Assembly: GCF_023371205.1 (NCBI RefSeq)
Contig: NZ_JAMCCO010000001.1
Coordinates: forward strand, 244,662-308,661
From: Parvivirga hydrogeniphila
GTDB taxonomy: Bacteria; Actinomycetota; Coriobacteriia; Anaerosomatales; Anaerosomataceae
Direction of reading: 5' to 3'
DNA: 64,000 nucleotides
In this document: in pieces, positions 41,521 to 49,756 of the stretch
How positions within the stretch are numbered: position 1 is the stretch's first letter
How the letters are laid out: each line of letters begins with the position of its first letter
Made by a program: the position numbers and the translations under genes
The notes under the pieces: model-generated
Databases searched by the model: none
Seen by the model: the letters and a program-made list of their open reading frames with translations, nothing else
What the model was told of the DNA's origin: nothing

Positions 41521-41563
41521 ACTTTAGCAAAGATTACGCCACGTTGTAAAGTGCGTTAACGCA
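41521..41563 (-). promoter_or_regulatory. Promoter and palindromic operator of the zinc-ribbon gene
   Basis: On the minus strand TTTACA (41550-41545), an 18-base spacer and TAAAGT (41526-41521). Just upstream of the -35 lies the perfect palindrome TGCGTTAACGCA (41563-41552), and the half TAACGC recurs nearby (CAATAACGC). This AT-richer patch in a GC-rich setting looks like a repressor or activator site. Confidence 0.5.
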
Positions 41564-41735
41564 ATAACGCGTGAGGCACAACGCCTTGGGCAACAGAGCA
41601 GCCGTCCGCTGGCAGGCTGGGCGGCTGGTCGACGTGCGACAATCCACAGCGCGCCGAGCGGCACGCGAGTCCGTCGGGTGCGGCCGAACGCGTCGAGCGG
41701 CGAACGCTTTCGCGGACGTCCTGAACGCGACGGCG

Positions 41736-43004
41736 CTACATCGATTCCTTTGCGGTCTCCTCGAGCGCCTTGTCGATCTGTCGCTTGAGCGCCGGAGGGA
41801 GTCCCGGGATGTCGAGGTCGAGGAATCCGCGCGTGATCATCGAGACGGCCTCGTCCTTCGGAACACCACGGCTCATCAGGTAGTAGATCTCTTCCGCGGC
41901 GATCGGCGAGATGGCCGCCTCGTGGCTGAGCTCCGCGCCCGGTGCACCTTCGCTCGCCAGATCGGGGATGGCCCACTGCGTGGACTCCTCCGACTGCACC
42001 ATGCCGCGGCAGTCGAGGTGCGCCTTGCAGTCGTTGGTCCGCGCAACCAGGCGGCCCCGGCTGTAGACGATCGAGCGGTCTCTCGTTACCGTGCGAGCGA
42101 CCGCCTCTGAGCGCGAGCCGGGCGCTTCGAGCACCGATTCGGATCCGATGTCGATGTGGCTGTCTGCCAGGCCGTAGACGATGGAGTTGAACACCGCCCG
42201 CGACCGTGCTCCCACGAGGCGAGCGACCGGGAAGCTCTGGATCGACTTCACCGGCTTGAGCAGGACGTAATTGTTGATGTAGGTGCCGTCCTCCTCGACG
42301 ACGATGCCAGTACGCGGCCGTACGTCGAAGTCCTCTGCCCAGTTGTGGATCATCGTGAAGGTGAGCTTTGCGCCTTTCCCAACGTAGAATTCTGAGATGC
42401 CGGCGTGCAGCCCCTCGCGGACCTTCGGGTGGATGGTGCAGCCCGTGATGACGGTCGCCTCGGAGCCTTCCTCCATGATGATGACGTTGTGGACGTTCTG
42501 GCTGATGTTGTTTTCGCTGACGAAGAGGCACGCCTGTATCGGTTTCTCGATCTTCTGGCCTGGCAGGACCCGGATGAAGTAGCCTTCGGTGGGTTGCAGC
42601 GCCACTTGCGCCGTGTACTTGTCTTTGTCCGGCGCGACCGCTCGCCAGTAGTACTTCTCGTACATGAGTTCGGGGTACAGCTCGAGCGCCTGGGCCGTGC
42701 TCATGATCTCCAGCTTGCCGCCGTACATCTCGGTGACGCGCTCGTAGATGGGCGAGCGGTCGACTTGGAAGTAGGTCCCTGAGCGGTTCTCCTCTTTCGT
42801 GTCGATGCCCACGCCGAGGGCGACTTCTTTCACCTGCTTCTCGAGGGACTCCAGCGACTCGACGCTCGCGGCGTCGGCGGCGGGATTGAAGCGCGAAAGG
42901 TCCAGGTCAGGCCCGTACGCTGCCTTCTTTTCACGTGCGGACTCGGCCAAAGCGCGGATCTCCGCGATCCGGGCCTGCACGTCGAAGCTTCTCATCGCTG
43001 ACAT
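41736..43004 (-). CDS. sufB: SufB/SufD-family Fe-S cluster scaffold protein
   Basis: 422 residues. The SufB/D beta-helix core is visible: IHPKVREGLHAGISEFYVGK, MIHNWAEDFDVRPRTG, and SRGRLVARTNDCKAHLDCRG then LSHEAAISPIAAEEIYYLMS with the conserved His/Glu and the cluster-related Cys. Works with SufC to build Fe-S clusters. ATG 43004 overlaps the sufC end (GGAG correctly spaced); ATG 42995 (ATGA) is the alternative. Only this pair is present, no sufS/U, matching the minimal SufBC (SmsCB) system described in ancient and anaerobic lineages. Confidence 0.9.
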   Translation of the reverse strand: MSAMRSFDVQARIAEIRALAESAREKKAAYGPDLDLSRFNPAADAASVESLESLEKQVKEVALGVGIDTKEENRSGTYFQVDRSPIYERVTEMYGGKLEIMSTAQALELYPELMYEKYYWRAVAPDKDKYTAQVALQPTEGYFIRVLPGQKIEKPIQACLFVSENNISQNVHNVIIMEEGSEATVITGCTIHPKVREGLHAGISEFYVGKGAKLTFTMIHNWAEDFDVRPRTGIVVEEDGTYINNYVLLKPVKSIQSFPVARLVGARSRAVFNSIVYGLADSHIDIGSESVLEAPGSRSEAVARTVTRDRSIVYSRGRLVARTNDCKAHLDCRGMVQSEESTQWAIPDLASEGAPGAELSHEAAISPIAAEEIYYLMSRGVPKDEAVSMITRGFLDLDIPGLPPALKRQIDKALEETAKESM

Positions 43005-43750
43005 ATCGCACACTCCACACACTTGTCGTAGCCGTGCCGGCCGATCTCACCGATGAGGTCGCGCGGGTTGCCTCGGCACGCGAGCCGTCCGCCGTACAGC
43101 ACATGGCCGATATCCGCGTTCACGTACTCGAGGATGTGTCCTGTGTGGGTGACGATCAGTCCCGCGCGCTTGCTCATGCCGGCCCGCTCGGCTTTGAGCA
43201 GACGCGTCATGGCTGTGCCGACGACGGCGATGTTGTCGAGGTCGACGCCGGACTCGGGCTCGTCGAACAACGTGAGGTCGGGCGCCTGCGCGAGCAGCTG
43301 CGCCATCTCCGAACGCTTCATCTCTCCGCCCGAGAAGCCCATGTTGACGTCGCGGTCGATCATGTTCTCCAGCGCCAGCTCGCCCACGAGATCGGCGAGC
43401 ATCGCTTCGTCGAACCTGCCGTCAGCAGCGACCTCGATGAGCTGGCGGAGCTTGATGCCGCGAACGGCCGGCGGCCGCTGGAACGCCACGCCGATGCCCA
43501 TTCGCGCGCGCTCGTCGATGTCGAGCCCAGCCAGGTCGACGCCTTTGAAGAGGATGCGGCCCTGCGTGACCTGGTAGCCGGGCAGGCCGACGATGGTGTT
43601 GAGCAGGGTCGTCTTGCCGCCCCCGTTGGGACCCAGAAGGACGTGCGTCTCGCCTTCGTCGATCACGAGATCGACGCCGCGGAGGATCTCGCGGTCGCCG
43701 ACGTGCACGTGCAGGTCCTCGACGACGAGCAGCGGAGCTGGTTCGGTCAT
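42992..43750 (-). CDS. sufC: SufC Fe-S cluster assembly ATPase
   Basis: 252 residues from ATG 43750 (GAGGTGG upstream). Walker A GPNGGGKTTL, signature MGFSGGEMKRSEMAQ, Walker B LTLFDEPESGVDLD and His in LIVTHTGHI, all in SufC form (FSGGE and SGVDL are diagnostic). A C-terminal Cys cluster (CVECAIC) is unusual and may hold a metal centre. Overlaps sufB by 13 bp. Confidence 0.94.
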   Translation of the reverse strand: MTEPAPLLVVEDLHVHVGDREILRGVDLVIDEGETHVLLGPNGGGKTTLLNTIVGLPGYQVTQGRILFKGVDLAGLDIDERARMGIGVAFQRPPAVRGIKLRQLIEVAADGRFDEAMLADLVGELALENMIDRDVNMGFSGGEMKRSEMAQLLAQAPDLTLFDEPESGVDLDNIAVVGTAMTRLLKAERAGMSKRAGLIVTHTGHILEYVNADIGHVLYGGRLACRGNPRDLIGEIGRHGYDKCVECAICQR

Positions 43751-43846
43751 GTGCCACCTCGCTTGAGCGATCGGAGCAGTGCGACAAAGACTGTACCCGG
43801 AATCTCGCATGCGCATGGGGCAGCAACCGCCATGCCGGGCTGCTGG

Positions 43847-43852
43847 TATAGT
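43847..43852 (+). promoter_or_regulatory. -10 element indicating a leaderless MutY-like transcript
   Basis: TATAGT ends nine bases before the ATG and no Shine-Dalgarno sequence intervenes (TAGCCGCTCG). A start at or next to the ATG would give a leaderless mRNA, common in Actinomycetota. Confidence 0.5.
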
Positions 43853-43861
43853 AGCCGCTCG

Positions 43862-44698
43862 ATGAGCATGCTGCAGCATGAGGCCGGAGCCGAGCGCCTC
43901 GCGGAGTTCCGCGCGGCGGTGCTGGAACACTATCGCGTCTCGGGGCGCGACCTTCCCTGGCGCCGTACGCGCGACCCGTATGCCATCCTCGTGTCCGAGG
44001 TGATGCTCCAGCAGACCCAGGTCGCCCGGGTGGCTGCCAAGTACGAGGAGTTCTTGCGCGCGTTCCCGAGCGTGGAGGCGCTCGCGGGAGCGCCGCTCGC
44101 GGACGTGCTTCGCGCGTGGAGCGGGCTTGGGTACAACCGCCGCGCGAAGGCGCTGCACGAGGCCGCGAAGGGTATCGCTGAGCGGCACGGGGGCCGCGTT
44201 CCATCGACGTACGAGGAGCTCCGGGCCTTGCCAGGGGTGGGGCACGCCACTGCTGCGCAGGTGCTCGCGTTCGCGTTCGGCGTGGCGGTGCCGTATCTCG
44301 AGACGAACATCCGCGCGGCGCTCATCCACTGGTTCTTCCCGGACGAGCACGGAGTGCCCGATCGCGCGCTCATGCCGCTCGTGGAGGCCACGCTCGACCG
44401 CGAGGATCCGCGCACCTGGTACTACGCTCTCATGGACTACGGCGCCGCGCTCAAGCGGTCGACGCCGAACCCGTCTCGGCGAAGCGCCCATCACGGCAAG
44501 CAAGCGCCGTTCGCGGGCTCTGCGCGCGAGGCCCGCGGCGCGGCGCTCCGGGCGCTGGCCGAGGTGGAGGCAGCAAGCGTGGAGGAGGTCGCTTCTCGAA
44601 GCGGCATCGCCCGAGAGCGCATCGCGCGGGCGCTTGAGGCGCTGGAGCGCGAGGGGCTCGCCGTGCGCGTCGACGGACGGTGGCGGCTCCCCCGGTGA
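43862..44698 (+). CDS. MutY-like A/G-specific DNA glycosylase lacking the Fe-S cluster
   Basis: 278 residues. HhH-GPD fold: LPWRRTRDPYAILVSEVMLQ (conserved Glu), QTQVARV, WSGLGYNRRAK and the hairpin LPGVGHATAAQVLAFAFG. The segment holding MutY's catalytic Asp (VDGN) reads YLETNIRAAL, with Glu. No cysteine is present, so no 4Fe-4S cluster; the C-terminal NUDIX domain is replaced by a short winged-helix-like tail (VEEVASRSGIARERIARALE). Related glycosylases with ETN are known in Coriobacteria-like genomes. It would remove adenine opposite 8-oxo-G, if still active. Confidence 0.8.
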   Translation: MSMLQHEAGAERLAEFRAAVLEHYRVSGRDLPWRRTRDPYAILVSEVMLQQTQVARVAAKYEEFLRAFPSVEALAGAPLADVLRAWSGLGYNRRAKALHEAAKGIAERHGGRVPSTYEELRALPGVGHATAAQVLAFAFGVAVPYLETNIRAALIHWFFPDEHGVPDRALMPLVEATLDREDPRTWYYALMDYGAALKRSTPNPSRRSAHHGKQAPFAGSAREARGAALRALAEVEAASVEEVASRSGIARERIARALEALEREGLAVRVDGRWRLPR

Positions 44699-44846
44699 AC
44701 CTCTTGGCCGGAAGGTCGCAGGAAGGTCTCAACTTCCGCGGCGAGCGTGCCGATATCTGGAACAGATTCGGTTGGCGCTCCAGAAGCGGGCGCTAGCGCC
44801 GAGACGCCGCTGCCGCGGGCGCTGGAAAGAATCTGATGGCAGCGGA

Positions 44847-44890
44847 AGGGCCCGCTGGCCGCCCCTCCGGCGGGCCCTACCTTTTCTGTT
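44847..44890 (+). terminator. Terminator after the MutY-like gene, overlapping the larC stop
   Basis: A 9-bp stem AGGGCCCGC (44847-44855) with GCGGGCCCT (44870-44878) and a 14-base loop is followed by ACCTTTTCTG. The right arm and T-tract overlap the stop codon of the convergent larC. Confidence 0.65.
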
Positions 44891-46067
44891 CCCGAGCGAG
44901 CGCGTCGCGCGCCTCGGATTCCAGCCGCGGGATGACGTCGCCAAGCGGTGCGTCCGTTTCGCGAGCGATGCGCGCAGCGTCGTCGTGCTCCACCCGGATC
45001 CCTTCGCGCTCGCCGGAGCGCCACACCTTGAAGCGCGCGCTCCCGAGGGAGGTATGGAGCTCCACGGTCGACCGCCAGGCAGCGAAGCGCTCGGTGGGAC
45101 AGACGCGTACGCCGAGCGTGCCAGTCTCCCGGACGATGGCGGCGGCGAGCTCGGCGGCGGCCTCAGGAGAGGCGAGCGCGCTCAACAGGTACGCAGCGCG
45201 CCCTTTCTTCATCACGATCGGCGTCTGCCACACGTCAAGCGCGCCGGCCTCAAGGATTCGCTCGCAGGCGAACGCGAGCGCTTCTGGCGAGAGGTGGTCG
45301 ACGTTCGTCTCGAGCAGCACCACCGGCTCCGTGCCGGGAGGCAGCTCCTTCGGTGCGAGCGGCTCGCCGACGAGGAGCTGCACGAGGTTAGGTACGCCTA
45401 GGTCGCGCGACCCCGCGCCCCGGCCGACCGCCGCGAGGCGCATCGGCGGTACGGCGCCGAAGGAGGCGGCCAGCGTGCGGACGATGGCGGCACCCGTCGG
45501 CGTGGTGAGCTCGCCTGCCGCCGCGCCTGCGACCACGGGCGCGCCGGCCAGCAGCAGCGCGGTCGCAGGAGCCGGGACTGGAAGCTCCCCGTGGGCCGCA
45601 CGCACGGTGCCGGATCCGACGGCGATCGGGCTGCACACGAGCGCGTCGATGCCGAGGGCGTGCATGCCCAGCGCAGCGCCGAGGGCGTCGACGATGGTGT
45701 CGCACGCGCCGACTTCGTGGAAATGCACCTCTTCGAGGGCAACGCCGTGCACGCGCGCCTCAGCGTGCGCAATCGCGGCCACGATGTCCGTGGCCCGCGC
45801 GAGCACCTCTGAGGGGGCGCCGGCTGCCTGCACGAGGTCGCGCACCTCCGGCCACGTGCGGAGCGGAGGCGCATCGTCGCACGCCACCTCGATGCCGAGC
45901 GCGACGACACCGCCGGTCTTCCGCTCCACGACTGTGACGGCGTCCGCGAGGCCGATTGGTGCCAGCGCGCGCCGCAGTTCGCGCTCGTCGAAGCCTGCCG
46001 ACAACAGTGCGCCGACGAACTTGTCGCCGGACACGCCCGTCGCGGCGCAGTCGAGGTACGCGATCAC
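44877..46067 (-). CDS. larC: LarC nickel-insertion protein (NPN cofactor chelatase)
   Basis: 396 residues in one frame, unlike the two-frame larC of lactobacilli. LarC inserts nickel into the pyridinium-3,5-bisthiocarboxylate mononucleotide cofactor of lactate racemase. The GTG start overlaps the larB stop (GTGA). Visible: [20 protein letters not shown] at the start, [31 protein letters not shown], and [19 protein letters not shown] with the C-terminal metal-acting half. No larA or larE is in the window. Confidence 0.93.
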   Translation of the reverse strand: MIAYLDCAATGVSGDKFVGALLSAGFDERELRRALAPIGLADAVTVVERKTGGVVALGIEVACDDAPPLRTWPEVRDLVQAAGAPSEVLARATDIVAAIAHAEARVHGVALEEVHFHEVGACDTIVDALGAALGMHALGIDALVCSPIAVGSGTVRAAHGELPVPAPATALLLAGAPVVAGAAAGELTTPTGAAIVRTLAASFGAVPPMRLAAVGRGAGSRDLGVPNLVQLLVGEPLAPKELPPGTEPVVLLETNVDHLSPEALAFACERILEAGALDVWQTPIVMKKGRAAYLLSALASPEAAAELAAAIVRETGTLGVRVCPTERFAAWRSTVELHTSLGSARFKVWRSGEREGIRVEHDDAARIARETDAPLGDVIPRLESEARDALAREQKR

Positions 46068-46837
46068 GTCAGGTCCCCGACCGCGCCTGCTGCAGCGTGG
46101 TTGATGCGGGAAGCGAGCGCCGCCGCGCCGAAACCGTTGTCGATGTTGACGACGCCGATGCCGGCCGCGCACGAGTTCAGCATGGTGAGGAGGGGCGCGA
46201 GCCCGCCGAAGTGCGAACCGTAGCCGACGGAGGTCGGCACCGCGATGACCGGACATGACACCAGCCCCGCGATAAGCGATGGCAGCGCGCCTTCCATGCC
46301 GGCCACGACGACGATGACGTACGCGCCGCGCAGGAGATCGACGTGTGCGAGCAGCCGGTGGACGCCGGCGACGCCCACGTCTGTCAGGCGCGTGACGCGG
46401 TTGCCCATCACTTCGGCGACGATCGCTGCCTCCTCGGCCACCGGCGTGTCCGCGGTTCCCGCTGACGCTACGACGATATTGCCGACAGCGGGCCGCTCGT
46501 GTCTTCGGTCCACCACGATCAGGCGCGCGTCCTCGAAGTAGCGAGCGTCGAGCGCGACTTGGCCTACCGCCTGGTAGTGCGCGGGGGTCGCTCGCGTGCC
46601 GACGAAGACCTGGCCCGCTTCCAGCATTTCGCGGGCGATCGCGCGGACCTGCGCAGGCGACTTGCCTTGGCAGAAGACGACCTCGGGGAAGCCGCACCGC
46701 AGTGCGCGATGGTGGTCGATCTTCGCTTCGCCGATGTCGGCGAACGGCAGGCGCGCGAGCTCCTCAGCGGCGGCCTGCACGTCGAGCTCGCCCGACGCGA
46801 CCTTCTCAAGAAGGGCCCGAAGCGATGCTGCGTCCAC
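46064..46837 (-). CDS. larB: LarB nicotinate adenine dinucleotide carboxylase/hydrolase
   Basis: 257 residues. LarB carboxylates and hydrolyses nicotinic acid adenine dinucleotide in the first step of NPN cofactor synthesis. PurE-related core: the [18 protein letters not shown] segment, [45 protein letters not shown] and [16 protein letters not shown]. Divergent from the diguanylate cyclase gene, 75 bp apart. LarB and LarC alone here point to an NPN cofactor made with a larE located elsewhere. Confidence 0.95.
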   Translation of the reverse strand: MDAASLRALLEKVASGELDVQAAAEELARLPFADIGEAKIDHHRALRCGFPEVVFCQGKSPAQVRAIAREMLEAGQVFVGTRATPAHYQAVGQVALDARYFEDARLIVVDRRHERPAVGNIVVASAGTADTPVAEEAAIVAEVMGNRVTRLTDVGVAGVHRLLAHVDLLRGAYVIVVVAGMEGALPSLIAGLVSCPVIAVPTSVGYGSHFGGLAPLLTMLNSCAAGIGVVNIDNGFGAAALASRINHAAAGAVGDLT

Positions 46838-46879
46838 TCGTCCTCCTCGTGTGCAGGTTCGGCAGGTACCGCTAGAGGA

Positions 46880-46885
46880 TATACT
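46880..46885 (+). promoter_or_regulatory. -10 element for the diguanylate cyclase gene
   Basis: TATACT 27 bp before the ATG, in the short larB/DGC divergent region. No strong -35 is evident. Confidence 0.35.
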
Positions 46886-46912
46886 GTTTGCGAAGCGGCC
46901 GCTGCGGAAGCG

Positions 46913-48502
46913 ATGCGACAGGTGGAGTCCGAAGAGCGAACGTTCGACCTGGCCGATGCGACGTATCTCGTCGCGCGGATCGGCGTCGCCTCGCTCATGG
47001 TCTTCATGCAGTGGTGGTGGGTGAACCAGCTTCCCTCGGCCACCGAGCGGGACCTACACTTCGTAGGCACCGCGTTGTGGGTGCTCGGCACGGTCGTGAC
47101 CGTGGCGGCCGTGCTGGTTTGGCCGCGGATGGACATGTCGAAAGCGCTCGTCCTGACGCTCCCGACCGACCTCATCGCCCTCGCCGTGCTGACGGCAGCG
47201 GTAGGCGGGTACGAAGACCCCTACTACGCGCTCTTCTTCGCAGGGGCGGTCATCCACGCCGTGCGATCCGGTCTGCCGCAGCGATGGATGGGGGCGAGCC
47301 TGCTCGCGCTGTCGTACGTGCTTGGGCACGTGATGGCGGGGCACGTTCTCGTGGAGCCGGCGACGTACCCCTTCCTGCTCGCGAAGGTCGCGATCCTCGT
47401 GGCGTTCGCGTGGGTGCTCGGGAGGATCATCAGCGAGCAGACCGAGCGCGCCTTCTCTGTCGAGATGGAAAGCGAGCAGGTCGAGGCGTTGAACACGCAG
47501 CTCGAGCAGCGGGTCATGGAGATGGAGGCGGTCGCGCAAGTGAGCGACATGCTCCACTCGACGCTGGACGTCGATTCCGTGGGGGGCGATGTTCTGGACG
47601 TCGTCTTGCGCCTGCTGGGGTGGGACGCGATGAGCGCGTTCGTCGTCGACACCTCCTCCAACGAGACGGTGTTCTCTGCAACGCGAGGGACGCCATCGCA
47701 GCGGCCAGCGCTGGCGTACGTGTCCGGCGAGGCGCTGTTGGAGTCCGAAGCATCCGAAGGGTCCTTCGGATGCTTCGACGTGCTGGAGTACCACAACCTG
47801 CGCGTGGTGATCTGCGCTGAGCAACGGCTCATCGAGAGCCTCGACGAGAACGACCGCCGCGTGCTCCAAGCGGTGTCGGCGGAGCTCGCGGTGGCTGTGG
47901 AGAACGCGCAGCTCTATCAGCTCACGCGGCGGCTCGCGAACACCGACGAGCTCACCGGGCTGTACAACTACCGCTACCTGCAGCAGCGCCTTGATGAGGA
48001 GATCTCGCGCGCTCGGCGGTACGGCAAGACCCTTTCGTTCCTCATGATCGACGTCGACGACTTCAAGCGCGTCAACGATACGCACGGACATCTCGTGGGC
48101 GACTCGGTGCTTCGGGAGCTTGGCGCGATCATGAAGTCCACCGTGCGCGAGGTCGACGTCGTGGTGCGTTACGGCGGCGAGGAGTTCTCCGTCATCCTGC
48201 CCGAGACCGACGCGGCGGGAGCTTTCATCGTCGCTGAGAAGATCCGCGAGAACGTCGCGATGCACCGGTTCAAAGACGAAGACGGCGAGCCCTCGATCCG
48301 AATCACGATCAGCGTGGGTGTAGCGAACATGCCCGTGCATGCGGACGACAAGGAGTCTTTGCTGCGCGCGGCCGACGACGCCGTGTACTATGCCAAGGAA
48401 AGCGGCAAGGACCGCGTGCGGGCGCCGCGGATCCGGCTGACGAGATTCGGCAGGCCGGTTGCGGCGCCGTCATCGACCGGCGGGAACGGGGAGGACGCGT
48501 GA
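46913..48502 (+). CDS. Membrane-bound diguanylate cyclase (5TM-GAF-GGDEF)
   Basis: 529 residues. About five or six membrane segments (10-185), a GAF-like domain (~225-355, e.g. VLRLLGWDAMSAFVV), a coiled connector and a GGDEF domain (~365-515). The active site is GGEEF in RYGGEEFSVILPE, the usual active variant, and an inhibitory I-site RxxD (REVD) lies five residues upstream. It would make cyclic di-GMP from two GTP, with product feedback. The HD-GYP protein at the left edge could degrade it. pheA overlaps its stop by four bases. Confidence 0.94.
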   Translation: MRQVESEERTFDLADATYLVARIGVASLMVFMQWWWVNQLPSATERDLHFVGTALWVLGTVVTVAAVLVWPRMDMSKALVLTLPTDLIALAVLTAAVGGYEDPYYALFFAGAVIHAVRSGLPQRWMGASLLALSYVLGHVMAGHVLVEPATYPFLLAKVAILVAFAWVLGRIISEQTERAFSVEMESEQVEALNTQLEQRVMEMEAVAQVSDMLHSTLDVDSVGGDVLDVVLRLLGWDAMSAFVVDTSSNETVFSATRGTPSQRPALAYVSGEALLESEASEGSFGCFDVLEYHNLRVVICAEQRLIESLDENDRRVLQAVSAELAVAVENAQLYQLTRRLANTDELTGLYNYRYLQQRLDEEISRARRYGKTLSFLMIDVDDFKRVNDTHGHLVGDSVLRELGAIMKSTVREVDVVVRYGGEEFSVILPETDAAGAFIVAEKIRENVAMHRFKDEDGEPSIRITISVGVANMPVHADDKESLLRAADDAVYYAKESGKDRVRAPRIRLTRFGRPVAAPSSTGGNGEDA

Positions 48503-49326
48503 AGCGCTACGCGTTTCTAGGACCAGCGGGCACCTTCAGCGAGGAAGCGGTGCTTGCGCTTGGCGAGGAAGGCATCGAGCGCGTTCCGTACGGCACGATC
48601 GAGGAGGTCTTCGACGCCGTCGAGCGCGGGCTTGCAGACGCCGGCGTGGTGCCGATAGAGAACTCGGTCGAGGGCAGCGTTCCTGCGACGCTGGACGCGC
48701 TCGCGTTCGACACGCAGCTGGAGATCCAGGCCGAGGTGGTGCTCGACATCCACCACGCGCTCATCACGGCGCCGGGCGTCGACCTCGCGAGGGTGACGAC
48801 GGTGACCAGCCACCCGCAAGCATCCGGGCAGTGCCGGAAGTGGCTGGCGCGCAACCTACCGGGCCGGGCGATCGTGGCGGCGAACTCGACGGCCGAGGCG
48901 GTGCAGCGTGCGGTCGCCGACCCGACGGTCGCGGCGATCGGGACGCGGCTGGCTGCGGAGCTGTATGGCGGCGAGGTGCGCGAGCCGGCGATCGAGGACT
49001 ACGCGGGCAACCAGACGCGCTTCGTGGTGATCGGCCGCGGCATCCGCGAGCGCACCGGCCACGACAAGACCTCGCTCGCGCTGTTCTTGAAGCGCGATAA
49101 GCCTGGTGCGCTGCTCACCATCTTGGCCGAGTTCGCATACGGCGACATCAACCTCACGAAGCTCCAGTCGCGTCCAACCAAGCGCTCGCTCGGTGAATAC
49201 ATGTTCTACGTGGACCTCGAGGGCCACGTAGAAGACCCGAACGTGCGGCTTGCGCTGGACTGTCTGCGCTTGAAGCTGCGCGAGGTCAAGGTCTTGGGGA
49301 GCTACCCCCGCGCGAGCCGACGCTGA
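48499..49326 (+). CDS. pheA: Prephenate dehydratase
   Basis: 275 residues. Converts prephenate to phenylpyruvate in phenylalanine synthesis. PDT domain (FLGPAGTFSEEAVLAL, VVPIENSVEGSV, NQTRFVVIG with the Thr-Arg-Phe active site) and C-terminal ACT domain (DKTSLALFLKRDKPGALLTI, then LTKLQSRPTKRSLGEYMFYV, the ESRP-like binding patch reading QSRP). GTG overlaps the preceding stop. Its 3' end is overlapped by vsr on the other strand. Confidence 0.95.
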   Translation: MKRYAFLGPAGTFSEEAVLALGEEGIERVPYGTIEEVFDAVERGLADAGVVPIENSVEGSVPATLDALAFDTQLEIQAEVVLDIHHALITAPGVDLARVTTVTSHPQASGQCRKWLARNLPGRAIVAANSTAEAVQRAVADPTVAAIGTRLAAELYGGEVREPAIEDYAGNQTRFVVIGRGIRERTGHDKTSLALFLKRDKPGALLTILAEFAYGDINLTKLQSRPTKRSLGEYMFYVDLEGHVEDPNVRLALDCLRLKLREVKVLGSYPRASRR

Positions 49327-49756
49327 GGGCGGCCAGGAGCGGGGAGAGGGCTGCCTCGGCGTCGCTCTTGAGCTGACATTCCCATATCACGAAAACCGTC
49401 CACCCCGATTGCTCCAGCTCGCGGATCTTCCTCGCATCGCGTTCGCGGTTGAGGTCGAACTTCTTGACCCAGTACTCCTGATGGCTCTTCGGCAGCGGAG
49501 GGTTGCAGTACGGGCAGCGATGCCAGAAGCAGCCGTGGACGAACACGGCGATCCTGCGGCCAGGGTAGGCTATGTCGGGGCGCCCCGGTGCCTTCTTCCA
49601 ATGGAGGCGGTAGCCCGGAAAGCCGGCCTCACGAAGCAGACGCCGCAACGAGAGCTCCGGGTTCGTGTTCGTCCCCCGGTTGCCCTTCATCGATTTCGAG
49701 ACCGCTCCGGAGGTCGGCGGCGGTATGGGGGGCATCGTGCGTGACACGCGGGTCAT
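49286..49756 (-). CDS. vsr: Very short patch repair endonuclease (Vsr)
   Basis: 156 residues from ATG 49756 (a TTG at 49768 is also in frame). Vsr nicks at T:G mismatches made by deamination of 5-methylcytosine. Features: NTNPELSLRRLLREAGFPGY, catalytic Asp in GRPDIAYPGRR and HGCFWHRCPYCN (catalytic His and zinc Cys/His), then KFDLNRERDARKIREL and VFVIWECQL. Its last 13 codons overlap the 3' end of pheA, and its first ~43 codons overlap the methyltransferase gene in another frame. Confidence 0.93.
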   Translation of the reverse strand: MTRVSRTMPPIPPPTSGAVSKSMKGNRGTNTNPELSLRRLLREAGFPGYRLHWKKAPGRPDIAYPGRRIAVFVHGCFWHRCPYCNPPLPKSHQEYWVKKFDLNRERDARKIRELEQSGWTVFVIWECQLKSDAEAALSPLLAALSVGSRGGSSPRP

